Shown: positions 35,961 to 45,053 of the stretch, piece after piece
How the letters are laid out: each line of letters starts with the position of its first letter
Position numbering within the stretch: the stretch's first letter is position 1
Source: Burkholderiales bacterium
GTDB taxonomy: Bacteria > Pseudomonadota > Gammaproteobacteria > Burkholderiales > Casimicrobiaceae
NCBI GenBank assembly: GCA_025981645.1
Contig: JAICXH010000011.1
Span: forward strand, 1 to 45,053
Direction: 5' to 3'
Length of the DNA: 45,053 nucleotides
Notes under the pieces: generated by a model
Seen by the model: the letters and a program-made list of their open reading frames with translations, nothing else
What the model was told of the DNA's origin: nothing
The model's database searches: none
Translations under genes and position numbers: made by a program

Positions 35961-37643
35961 TCACATCCGTTCGGGTGCGGCGATGCCGAGAATGGAGAGT
36001 CCGTTCGCGAGCACCTGACCGGCGGCAACCGCCAATGCGAGCCGGGCATCCCGCAACCGCTCGTCGTCGACGAGAAAGCGCTCGGCAGTATAGTAACTGT
36101 GGAATTCCTGCGCCAAATCCTTCAGATAGAACGTGACCTGATGCGGGGCGAAATCAGCCGCGGCAGCCGCGACTTCGTCGGGGAAGTCGGCGAGCCGGCG
36201 CATCAGCGCAATCTCGTGATCGCTCGCGAGCGGTGACAGGTCGACGCCGCCGAGGCGCGCCGACGCGGCACTCGGCTCGATTCCGGCCTGGCGCAGCACC
36301 GAGGCGACGCGCGCGTGCGCGTACTGGACGTAGTAGACGGGATTGTCCTCGGACTGCGAGCGCGCGAGGTCGACGTCGAACACGAATTCGGCGTCGGCCT
36401 TGCGCGACACGAGGAAGAAGCGCACCGCGTCGCGCCCCGCCTCGTCGATCAGCTCGCGCAGCGTGACGTAGCTTCCCGCGCGCTTGCTGATCCTCATCTC
36501 CTCGCCGCCACGCATCACGGTGACCATCTTGTGCAGAACGTAGTCCGGATAGCCCGCCGGGATGCCGATCGCGATGGCCTGCAGGCCCGCGCGGACCCGC
36601 GCGATCGTCCCGTGATGGTCCGAGCCCTGCACGTTGAGCGCACGCGCGAATCCGCGCTCGAACTTGGTCACGTGATACGCGACATCGGGGACGAAGTACG
36701 TGTAGCCGCCACCCGACTTGCGCATCACGCGATCCTTGTCATCGCCGAACGCCGTCGTGCGCAGCCACAGCGCGCCGTCGTGTTCGTAGGTGTTGCCCGA
36801 GGCGATGAGCCGCGCCACCGTCGCCTCGACGCGCCCATCGGCGTAGAGCGAGCTTTCGAGATAGTGGTTGTCGAACCTGACTCCGAACGCAGCGAGGTCG
36901 CGATCCTGCTCCTCGCGCAGCGCCGCGACCGCGAAGCGGCGGATCGCATCGAGATCGGACAGGTCGTGCCCGTGCCGGTCGAGATAGCGCTGCGCCACCT
37001 CGCGTACGTACTCGCCGCGATAGCCGTCTTCGGGAAACGCGCCCGACTCGCCCAGCAGCTCGCGGGCGCGCGCGCGCACCGACACGGCGAGGTTCTCGAT
37101 CTGCTGCCCGGCGTCGTTGTAGTAGAACTCGCGCGTGACCGTTGCGCCCTGCCACGCGAAGAGGTTCGAGATCGCATCGCCGAGAGCCGCCTGCCGGCCG
37201 TGTCCGACGTGCAGCGGCCCGGTCGGATTGGCCGACACGAACTCGACGATCACGTGCTCGCCGCGGTAGAGGTTGCCGCGGCCGTAGCGATCACCTTCGT
37301 GCAGGACCCGTGCGGCGATGCGCCGCTGCGCGTCGGGCTTCAGGCGGAAGTTGATGAACCCCGGGCCGGCGATCGATGGCGTTTCGACGAGATCGGCGAG
37401 CTCGCCGGCGACGGCCGCCGCGAGCGTCTGCGCGAGCGCGCGCGGATTGCTTCCCGCGCGTTTCGCGAGTGCCAAGGCGGCATTCGTGGCGTAATCCCCG
37501 TGGCTGCGGTCCCGCGGCCGTTCGATGACCACGGGGAGCGCGGAGCCGCCGGGAACCTGCTCGCGGACCACCCGCTCCACCACGGCGGCGATGCGCTGCC
37601 GTGGATCTGCGCTCGACTCCGCATCGGCAGGGGGCTCGGGCAT
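35961..37643 (-). CDS. argS: Arginyl-tRNA synthetase
   Basis: A 560-residue class Ia synthetase that charges tRNA-Arg. It has the N-terminal Add-1 domain, the HIGH-like motif in [19 protein letters not shown], the KMSKS-like [13 protein letters not shown], and the DALR anticodon-binding domain at the C terminus ending [15 protein letters not shown] at 37643 starts [23 protein letters not shown]. There is no Shine-Dalgarno; instead TATAAT ends 9 nt before the ATG in the 30-nt gap after priA, so transcription may start at or next to the initiation codon. Confidence 0.96.
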   Translation of the reverse strand: MPEPPADAESSADPRQRIAAVVERVVREQVPGGSALPVVIERPRDRSHGDYATNAALALAKRAGSNPRALAQTLAAAVAGELADLVETPSIAGPGFINFRLKPDAQRRIAARVLHEGDRYGRGNLYRGEHVIVEFVSANPTGPLHVGHGRQAALGDAISNLFAWQGATVTREFYYNDAGQQIENLAVSVRARARELLGESGAFPEDGYRGEYVREVAQRYLDRHGHDLSDLDAIRRFAVAALREEQDRDLAAFGVRFDNHYLESSLYADGRVEATVARLIASGNTYEHDGALWLRTTAFGDDKDRVMRKSGGGYTYFVPDVAYHVTKFERGFARALNVQGSDHHGTIARVRAGLQAIAIGIPAGYPDYVLHKMVTVMRGGEEMRISKRAGSYVTLRELIDEAGRDAVRFFLVSRKADAEFVFDVDLARSQSEDNPVYYVQYAHARVASVLRQAGIEPSAASARLGGVDLSPLASDHEIALMRRLADFPDEVAAAAADFAPHQVTFYLKDLAQEFHSYYTAERFLVDDERLRDARLALAVAAGQVLANGLSILGIAAPERM

Positions 37644-37652
37644 GGGAGGCAA

Positions 37653-37658
37653 ATTATA
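37653..37658 (-). promoter_or_regulatory. -10 element in front of argS
   Basis: A perfect TATAAT on the minus strand, 9 nt before the argS ATG, in otherwise GC-rich DNA. The -35 region (CTTCTG/TTCTGA at 15-17 bp) is weak. Its closeness to the ATG implies a leader of a few nt at most. Confidence 0.55.
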
Positions 37659-37673
37659 GTGCGTGCAGCCTGA

Positions 37674-39686
<2,013 letters not shown>

Positions 39687-39838
39687 GGATTCCGATCGTT
39701 TCCGATCAATCGGTGGACGAGCGCATCGCGCCGAGAACGCGCGCCGGAACAGGCATGCCGGTATTAACTTTACACGTCAAATTCAGCGTCCAACCCCTTC
39801 ATTTGGAAAGCTTCGTGTGAGGTACATCTACACATCGG

Positions 39839-39847
39839 TGTGAATAA
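39839..39847 (-). promoter_or_regulatory. DnaA box (exact)
   Basis: TTATTCACA on the minus strand, an exact TTATNCACA, in the context AAAGTTATTCACACC. Confidence 0.65.
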
Positions 39848-39850
39848 CTT

Positions 39851-39859
39851 TGTGCGTAA
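39851..39859 (-). promoter_or_regulatory. DnaA box (one mismatch)
   Basis: TTACGCACA on the minus strand, one base off the consensus, 3 bp from the exact site at 39839-39847 and in the same orientation. Confidence 0.45.
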
Positions 39860-40017
39860 CCGCGCGGACCGATCGGGGTGCGTCGACCCCGGTGCGTGGC
39901 GTAGTTGTTGCGTCGATTGGACGCACGATTGACTTCTGGCCTTTATTCATCGGGTTAGCGGTTGCGCTTCATGCAAAAATTGTCACGACTCCGACGAGGA
40001 TTTCAGTGGCCTCTGCA

Positions 40018-40026
40018 TGTGCATAA
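40018..40026 (-). promoter_or_regulatory. DnaA box (exact)
   Basis: TTATGCACA on the minus strand, an exact TTATNCACA, 159 bp from the pair at 39839-39859 and in the same orientation. Confidence 0.6.
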
Positions 40027-40090
40027 GTGTCGCGCTAGATCAGGGAGACCGGACTTGTCAAGCCCGCGGCGTCCGACCGGTTTGCTGCGA

Positions 40091-41149
40091 TCAGGAAGAC
40101 CAGACGGAGCGTGCGTGAACGGCTTCGACGACTGCGAGCACGCTCTCGACCGGGGTCGTCGGCACGATCCCGTGACCGAGGTTGAATACGTACCCGGGCG
40201 CCGGTCCTGCGGCGTCCAGCACCGCATTGGCGGCCGCCACGGCGTGCGCGGGATCGGCAGTGAGCGCGATCGGGTCGAGGTTGCCCTGCAGCGCTACGGC
40301 GGCCCCCACTTCGCGGCGCGCGGCGGCGAGATCGACCGTCCAGTCGATGCCAAGCGCGCTTATCCCCGATGCGGCGAGCGCGGCGAGCGAGCCTGCGCGG
40401 CCCCGCGTGAACAGGAGCGTCGGGACACCCGCAGGCAGCGCGGCCAGCACGCGTCGCGTCGGCCCGAGCGAGAATCGCCGCCACGACGCCTCATCGAGCA
40501 ATCCGCCCCAGCTGTCGAAGATCATCAGCACGTTTGCGCCGGCGCGCGCCTGCTCGGCGAGGCAGCCTGCGATCGCATCGGCATTGAGCGTCACCAGCCG
40601 GTCGACGAGATCGGGACGCGCAACGACCATCCTGCGCAGCGTCGCGAACTCGGCGCTCGAGCGGCCTTCGACCATGTAGCAGGCGAGCGTGAAAGGGCTT
40701 CCGGCGAAGCCGATCAGCGGCACGCGCCCGGCGAGGTCGCGGCGGATCGCCGCGATCGCATCGAACACGTAGTCGAGCTTTGCGAGGTCGGGGACGGCGA
40801 GTGCCGCGATCGCCGCCTCGTCGCGTACGGGCCTCGCGAAGCACGGGCCTTCGCCCTCGGCGAACGAGAGACCGAGTCCCATCGCGTCAGGGATCGTGAG
40901 GATGTCGGAGAACAGGATCGCCGCGTCGAGCGCAAAGCGCGCGAGCGGCTGCAGCGTCACCTCGGCGGCGAGTTGCGGGTCGGTGGCGAGCGCCATGAAG
41001 CTCCCGGCGCGTTCCCTGACGCGCTGGTATTCGGGCAGGTAGCGGCCGGCCTGGCGCATCAGCCACACCGGCACGCGGTCGACGGGCTCGCGCGCAAGTG
41101 CGCGCAGCAGCCGGTCGTTCGCGGGCCGCGGAGTGCGCGCGCCGCTCAT
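40091..41149 (-). CDS. hemE: Uroporphyrinogen decarboxylase
   Basis: A 352-residue cytosolic enzyme that removes four carboxyl groups from uroporphyrinogen III in haem synthesis. PVWLMRQAGRYLPEYQRVR carries the active-site Arg residues, ILFSDILTIPDAMGLGL the catalytic Asp, GFAGSPFTLACYMVEG and GLLDEASWRRFSLG the substrate pocket, and YVFNLGHGIVPTTPVE the late conserved His. ATG at 41149 overlaps the stop of the Kdo hydroxylase gene (ATGA), so the two are coupled. Downstream lies the intergenic region before priA, with a weak GC-rich dyad (CCGGAC/GTCCGACCGG) near 40050-40080 but no proper terminator. Confidence 0.97.
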   Translation of the reverse strand: MSGARTPRPANDRLLRALAREPVDRVPVWLMRQAGRYLPEYQRVRERAGSFMALATDPQLAAEVTLQPLARFALDAAILFSDILTIPDAMGLGLSFAEGEGPCFARPVRDEAAIAALAVPDLAKLDYVFDAIAAIRRDLAGRVPLIGFAGSPFTLACYMVEGRSSAEFATLRRMVVARPDLVDRLVTLNADAIAGCLAEQARAGANVLMIFDSWGGLLDEASWRRFSLGPTRRVLAALPAGVPTLLFTRGRAGSLAALAASGISALGIDWTVDLAAARREVGAAVALQGNLDPIALTADPAHAVAAANAVLDAAGPAPGYVFNLGHGIVPTTPVESVLAVVEAVHARSVWSS

Positions 41150-42042
41150 CGTCCGAGCGGGCGGCCGGTGATGCGTTCGAGCACCGAGAACGGTGACGAG
41201 TCGGGCCGATAGAGCGCGTTCGCGGGCAGGTGGATCGTCTGCTCGAACATGAACTGACCCGAAGCCGCCGCGTGCATCACCTGGTCCGAGAAGCAGATCC
41301 AGGTCGTGCCGGGGCGAAAGCGCACTTCGCGCTGCGGGCTCGTCGCCTGGTAATCGAGGTCGGCCTTCGCACGGTCGTGGAGGTTCAGCATCAGGTGATC
41401 GTAACCGCTGCGGCGCCCGCGGGTGATGTGGAACATCGCGAGCAGCGCTGCCTCACCCGGAAACATCGGCCGCACGCGGGGCAACAGGCGGCGCGCCATT
41501 GCCTCGAAGCGCTCGCCAACGCGCCAGACACGGTCGACGCCGTTCGGATTGACGTTGCAGAAAATACGCAGGATGCGCTGGCCGCGATTCGGCCGCGACG
41601 GGAACGCGTCGACGTGCAGGCGCGTGTCGTCCTTGCGCCACGATGCCGGAGGGCGCGAAGCCGGCTGCGGTCGGAAGCTCGTCCGCGCGCCGGCAAGCCA
41701 AGGCGCGTAGCGCGGAAAGAGCGCCGCGACGAGCGTGCCCGCGGAACGCCGGAAGCGCTCGATCGTCGCCGCCAGGACGGCGAGATCGCCGGGCTCCCCG
41801 GTCGCGCCGTGCAGCGCGGCTCCGTCGAGGCTGATGTTCTTCGCGCGTCCGTCCGACCACCGCACGTCGAGAAAGCGCTGCTCGCCCTCGTCGAGCGCGA
41901 ACGCAAGTTGCGGCAGCACCAGCACGCCGCCGTCCTCGAGCAACCCCGCGAAACGATCCGAGTCGGCCGGCAGGACTTCCGGCTGCCAGTCGCGGATGTC
42001 GAGCGTGACGACCGGAGCGATGCCGTCTGCAGAACGGTCCAC
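41146..42042 (-). CDS. kdoO: Kdo hydroxylase (Fe(II)/2-oxoglutarate oxygenase)
   Basis: KdoO hydroxylates C3 of the outer Kdo sugar of the lipopolysaccharide core, as shown for Burkholderia and Yersinia. The protein has the metal-binding RLHVDAFPSRPNRGQRILR (HxD), FCNVNPNGVDRVWRVGE, KADLDYQATSPQREVRFRPGTTWICFSDQVMHAAASGQFMFEQT with a likely second His, and ends SPFSVLERITGRPLGR. The start is uncertain: GTG at 42042 gives 298 residues, the usual length. CTG at 42108 would overlap the gltD stop (CTGA) and add 22 Ala/Pro residues from a short GC-rich repeat. A GTG at 42183 would overlap gltD further and is unlikely. An LPS-modifying gene inside a gltD-hemE string is unusual. Confidence 0.87.
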   Translation of the reverse strand: MDRSADGIAPVVTLDIRDWQPEVLPADSDRFAGLLEDGGVLVLPQLAFALDEGEQRFLDVRWSDGRAKNISLDGAALHGATGEPGDLAVLAATIERFRRSAGTLVAALFPRYAPWLAGARTSFRPQPASRPPASWRKDDTRLHVDAFPSRPNRGQRILRIFCNVNPNGVDRVWRVGERFEAMARRLLPRVRPMFPGEAALLAMFHITRGRRSGYDHLMLNLHDRAKADLDYQATSPQREVRFRPGTTWICFSDQVMHAAASGQFMFEQTIHLPANALYRPDSSPFSVLERITGRPLGR

Positions 42043-42104
42043 TCCGCCGTGGCAGGACGGCGCGGATGCGAGCGCAGCGTTCGGCGCGGCGTTCGGAGCG
42101 GCGA

Positions 42105-43541
42105 TCAGCGCGGCAGCTCCGAAGCACCCATCAGGTACGCGTCCACCGCATGGGCACACTGCCTGCCTTCGCGAATCGCCCACACGACGAGCGATTGACC
42201 GCGTCGCACGTCGCCGGCGGCGTACACGCCGTCGACGCTCGTGCGGTATTCGACAGTATCGGCCTTGACGTTGCTGCGCGCATCGCGCTCGACGCCGAAT
42301 TGCTCGACGAGCCCGGTGTCGCCCGGTCCGGTGAAGCCCATCGCGAGCAGCACGAGGTCGGCCTTCAGCGCGAACTCGGTGCCCGGCATCTCCACCATGC
42401 GCATCGCGCCGCTGCCGTCACGTTGCCACTCGACGCGCGTCGCGACGATCCGCTCGACGCGCCCCGCGCGCCCTTCGAAGCGCTTGGTCGCGACCGACCA
42501 GTCGCGATCGCAGCCCTCCTCGTGCGACGACGACGTGCGCAGCCTGATCGGCCAGTACGGCCACACGAGCGGCTTGTTCTCGACCAGTGGCGGCTGCTGC
42601 AGCAGCTCGAACTGGGTGATCGAAGCCGCGCCCTGGCGGTTCGACGTACCGACGCAGTCCGAGCCGGTGTCGCCGCCGCCGATGACGATCACGTGCCGGC
42701 CGGTCGCGCGGATCTGCGCGTCGACGGCATCGCCGGCGACGACGTGGTTCTGCTGCGGCAGGAAGTCCATCGCGAAGTGGACGCCGTCGAGGTCACGGCC
42801 CGGAACCGGCAGATCACGCGGCTTCTCGGCGCCTGCGGCGAGCACGACTGCGTCAAACCCGTCGAGAAGCTCCAGCGCACCGACGTTACCGCCGACGTGC
42901 GCATTGGGTCGAAACTCGACGCCCTCGATCGACATCTGCGCCATCCGCCGGTCGATCAGGTGCTTTTCCATCTTGAAGTCGGGAATGCCATAGCGCAGAA
43001 GTCCACCGATGCGATCGGACTTCTCGAACACGACGACCGCGTGGCCGGCGCGTGCGAGTTGCTGCGCGCACGCGAGGCCGGCGGGTCCCGACCCGACCAC
43101 CGCGACCCGGTGCCCGGTTCGCCGCGCCGGCGGACGTGGAACGACCCAGCCCTCCTCCCAGCCCTTGTCGATGATGAAATGCTCGATCGACTTGATGCCG
43201 ACCGGATCGCTGTTGATGGCGAGCGTGCACGCCGCTTCGCACGGTGCCGGGCAGATCCGGCCGGTGAACTCCGGGAAGTTGTTCGTCGAATGCAGGACGT
43301 CGAGCGCCTCGCGCCAACGCTTGCGGTAGACGAGATCGTTCCAGTCCGGGATGACGTTGTTGACCGGGCAGCCGTTCTGGCAGAACGGAATGCCGCAGTC
43401 CATGCAGCGCGCGCCTTGCGTCGACGCCGACGCGTCGTCGAGCGCGTGGATGAACTCGCGGAAGTGGCGCACGCGCCCCTCGACCGCGTCGGTGACTTCG
43501 GCAATGCGCTGATACTCGAGGAACCCGGTGATCTTTCCCAT
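42105..43541 (-). CDS. gltD: Glutamate synthase small subunit
   Basis: A 478-residue flavoprotein that carries NADPH electrons to the large GltB subunit for glutamate synthesis from glutamine and 2-oxoglutarate. The N-terminal cysteine-rich segment holds two 4Fe-4S sites ([17 protein letters not shown] and [14 protein letters not shown]); the FAD site is [17 protein letters not shown] and the NADPH site [17 protein letters not shown]; the final [19 protein letters not shown] binds FAD. ATG at 43541 matches the family start [12 protein letters not shown] at 43550 overlaps the gltB stop and would add three residues. Confidence 0.96.
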   Translation of the reverse strand: MGKITGFLEYQRIAEVTDAVEGRVRHFREFIHALDDASASTQGARCMDCGIPFCQNGCPVNNVIPDWNDLVYRKRWREALDVLHSTNNFPEFTGRICPAPCEAACTLAINSDPVGIKSIEHFIIDKGWEEGWVVPRPPARRTGHRVAVVGSGPAGLACAQQLARAGHAVVVFEKSDRIGGLLRYGIPDFKMEKHLIDRRMAQMSIEGVEFRPNAHVGGNVGALELLDGFDAVVLAAGAEKPRDLPVPGRDLDGVHFAMDFLPQQNHVVAGDAVDAQIRATGRHVIVIGGGDTGSDCVGTSNRQGAASITQFELLQQPPLVENKPLVWPYWPIRLRTSSSHEEGCDRDWSVATKRFEGRAGRVERIVATRVEWQRDGSGAMRMVEMPGTEFALKADLVLLAMGFTGPGDTGLVEQFGVERDARSNVKADTVEYRTSVDGVYAAGDVRRGQSLVVWAIREGRQCAHAVDAYLMGASELPR

Positions 43542-43546
43542 GTCGG

Positions 43547-45053
43547 TCACGCTGCCTGTTTCTGCGCTCGCGCTGCCGTGCGCTCGGTGGGCACGGCGGC
43601 GTACATCTCGGCAAGCGCACGCTGGTACTCGTTCGGGAACACCTTGACGAAGCGCGCGCGCGCCTGCTCCCAACGATCGAGGAGCGCCAGCGCCACCGTC
43701 GACCCGGTGTAGCGCAGGTGCCGCTCGATCATCCCCCGCAGCAGCGGCTCGTCGGCCTCGCCGCGATGGAGCTTGCGGCCCTTGCCGGCGAGCGCGAGAT
43801 CGGCCTCGGCCTCGCGCTGCAGGGCCTCGGGCAGCACCGGCACCAGCGTCACCATCGACGCATTGCAGCGGGTCGCGAAGCTTCCGTCGGGATCGTAGAC
43901 GTAGGCGACTCCCCCGCTCATTCCCGCGGCGAAGTTGCGCCCGGTGCGGCCGAGGACGACGACGGTGCCACCGGTCATGTATTCGCAGCCGTGGTCGCCG
44001 GTGCCCTCGACCACCGCCGAGGCACCCGAATTGCGCACGCAGAAGCGCTCGCCGGCGACACCGCGGAAATACGCCTCGCCCTCGATCGCCCCGTACATGA
44101 CCGTGTTGCCGACGACGATGTTGTCCTCCGGCCGTGCCGGGCACGACGGGTCGGGATAGACGACGATGCGCCCACCGGAGAGCCCCTTGCCGACGTAGTC
44201 GTTGGTCGCACCCTGCAACTCGAACGTGACACCGCGCGCGAGGAACGCTCCGAAGCTCTGCCCCGCGATGCCGTCGAAGGCGATGTGCACGCTGTCGTCG
44301 GCGAGCCCTTCGTGACCGAAGCGACGCGCGATCGCGCCCGAGAGCATCGCGCCCACCGAACGGTTGGCGTTGCGGATGCGGTACGCAAGCCGCATTCGCT
44401 GCCCGCCGTCGAGCGCGGCCGCTGCCGCGGCGATCAGCTCGTGATCGAGCGCGCCGGCGAGTCCGTGATCCTGCAACTCGCGGTGATGCCGCGCGACCCC
44501 CGGCGGCATCGCCGGCTGATGGAAAACGCGCGAGAAGTCGAGTCCGCGCGCCTTCCAGTGCTCGATGCCCTTCTTCATGTCGATAAGGTCGACGCGGCCG
44601 ATCATGTCGTCGAGCCGGCGGAAGCCGAGTGAAGCCATGATCTCGCGCAGCTCGTCGGCGACGAAGAAGAAATAATTGACGACGTGCTCGGGCTGGCCGG
44701 TGAAGCGGCGGCGCAGTACCGGATCCTGCGTCGCGACACCGACCGGGCAGGTGTTGAGGTGGCACTTCCTCATCATGATGCAGCCTTCGACGACGAGCGG
44801 CGCCGTCGCGAAGCCGAACTCGTCGGCGCCGAGGAGCGCCCCGATCGCGACGTCGCGTCCGGTCTTCATCTGGCCGTCGACCTGCACGGCGATGCGTCCG
44901 CGCAACCGGTTCAGCACCAGCGTCTGCTGGGTCTCGGCGAGGCCGAGCTCCCACGGCGTGCCGGCGTGTTTGATCGACGATTCCGGCGACGCACCGGTGC
45001 CGCCGTCGTGCCCGGCGATCGTCACGTGATCGGCCTTCGCCTTCGCGACGCCC
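43547..45053 (-). CDS. gltB: Glutamate synthase large subunit, 3' part
   Basis: The C-terminal 502 residues of GltB; the rest lies beyond the right edge of the window. The fragment starts in the FMN-binding synthase domain ([23 protein letters not shown]), holds the 3Fe-4S cysteines in [19 protein letters not shown], and ends with the GXGXG beta-helix domain ([51 protein letters not shown]). The frame is intact to the last base. The stop lies 5 nt before the gltD ATG. Confidence 0.97.
   Translation of the reverse strand, partial: GVAKAKADHVTIAGHDGGTGASPESSIKHAGTPWELGLAETQQTLVLNRLRGRIAVQVDGQMKTGRDVAIGALLGADEFGFATAPLVVEGCIMMRKCHLNTCPVGVATQDPVLRRRFTGQPEHVVNYFFFVADELREIMASLGFRRLDDMIGRVDLIDMKKGIEHWKARGLDFSRVFHQPAMPPGVARHHRELQDHGLAGALDHELIAAAAAALDGGQRMRLAYRIRNANRSVGAMLSGAIARRFGHEGLADDSVHIAFDGIAGQSFGAFLARGVTFELQGATNDYVGKGLSGGRIVVYPDPSCPARPEDNIVVGNTVMYGAIEGEAYFRGVAGERFCVRNSGASAVVEGTGDHGCEYMTGGTVVVLGRTGRNFAAGMSGGVAYVYDPDGSFATRCNASMVTLVPVLPEALQREAEADLALAGKGRKLHRGEADEPLLRGMIERHLRYTGSTVALALLDRWEQARARFVKVFPNEYQRALAEMYAAVPTERTAARAQKQAA

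Larger units (their letters stand above)
39687..40090. other. AT-richer intergenic region with DnaA-box cluster
   Basis: 404 bp between the 3' end of hemE and the start of priA, less GC-rich than anything else in the window. No gene is visible. It has two exact TTATNCACA sites and a near match in one orientation, several GATC sites (for example 39694 and 39704), inverted repeats GGGGT-N6-ACCCC (39875-39890) and TGCGTC-N5-GACGCA (39909-39925), and runs such as TATTAACTTTACACG and ATGCAAAAATTG. A TTGACA on the minus strand (40056-40061) could be a -35, but no -10 matches it. The priA promoter must be here but is not identified. Confidence 0.7.

Noticed and set aside
40050-40080. Terminator after hemE
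   Set aside because: The dyad has a bulge and long loop and is followed by a mixed sequence rather than a T-run.
39687-40090. A complete chromosomal origin (oriC)
   Set aside because: Only two exact and one near DnaA box were found, with no clear AT-rich unwinding tracts and no dnaA, dnaN or gyrB in the window. I kept it as a DnaA-box cluster rather than calling an origin.

Overview
The window is about 45 kb of very GC-rich DNA from a Gram-negative bacterium, most likely a betaproteobacterium of the Burkholderiales type. The grounds are a Burkholderia-style trimeric porin, class I polyhydroxyalkanoate synthase, a MerR-type LiuR regulator, a Kdo hydroxylase, and a hemE / priA / argS / SPOR / dsbA / SDR order that I recall as common in that group. 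No rRNA, tRNA, CRISPR array, insertion sequence or phage gene was seen. Gene density is high and many neighbours overlap by 4 nt (ATGA or GTGA) or 1 nt (TGATG).

Layout. (1) 1-5810 is a surface-polysaccharide/LPS segment: a 5'-truncated GT9 glycosyltransferase, a DUF4254 protein and an O-antigen-ligase-like protein on the plus strand, converging on a CapD/FlaA1-type nucleotide-sugar dehydratase and a WecA-like sugar-phosphate transferase on the minus strand. (2) 5811-8323 holds a porin with a structured leader and a strong terminator, then coq7. (3) 8295-12705 (minus) holds a lytic transglycosylase, an NDUFA9-like NAD(P)-binding protein and a CCA-adding enzyme whose HD domain looks dead. (4) 12852-14566 is purE-purK. 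(5) 14553-28650 (minus) is a long leucine/isovalerate (liu) catabolic cluster. (6) 28763-33620 (plus) holds a metallo-beta-lactamase-fold hydrolase, phaC and a GDSL autotransporter esterase. (7) 33693-45053 (minus) is a housekeeping block: gltB (truncated), gltD, kdoO, hemE, a 404-bp intergenic region with DnaA-box-like sites, priA, argS, a SPOR protein, a DsbA-like protein and an SDR.

In the liu cluster, isovaleryl-CoA dehydrogenase, biotin-dependent methylcrotonyl-CoA carboxylase (two subunits), methylglutaconyl-CoA hydratase, HMG-CoA lyase and a thiolase make an almost complete route from isovaleryl-CoA to acetyl-CoA. The product could feed the PHA synthase next door. The cluster is headed by a MerR regulator (LiuR-like), and a perfect 16-bp palindrome sits inside a good promoter just before the first catabolic gene. 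Embedded in it are genes that the textbook pathway does not need: a sulfotransferase, a LysE exporter, a second acyl-CoA dehydrogenase with a MaoC hydratase, two glutathione-linked enzymes (a kappa-class/HCCA-isomerase protein and a GST), a DUF4126 membrane protein and a DUF1289 protein.

The observations most worth a second look are the DnaA-box cluster between hemE and priA, the extra enzymes inside the liu operon, the SDR gene that appears to start at CTG, the CCA enzyme lacking its HD residues, and the LiuR operator/promoter.
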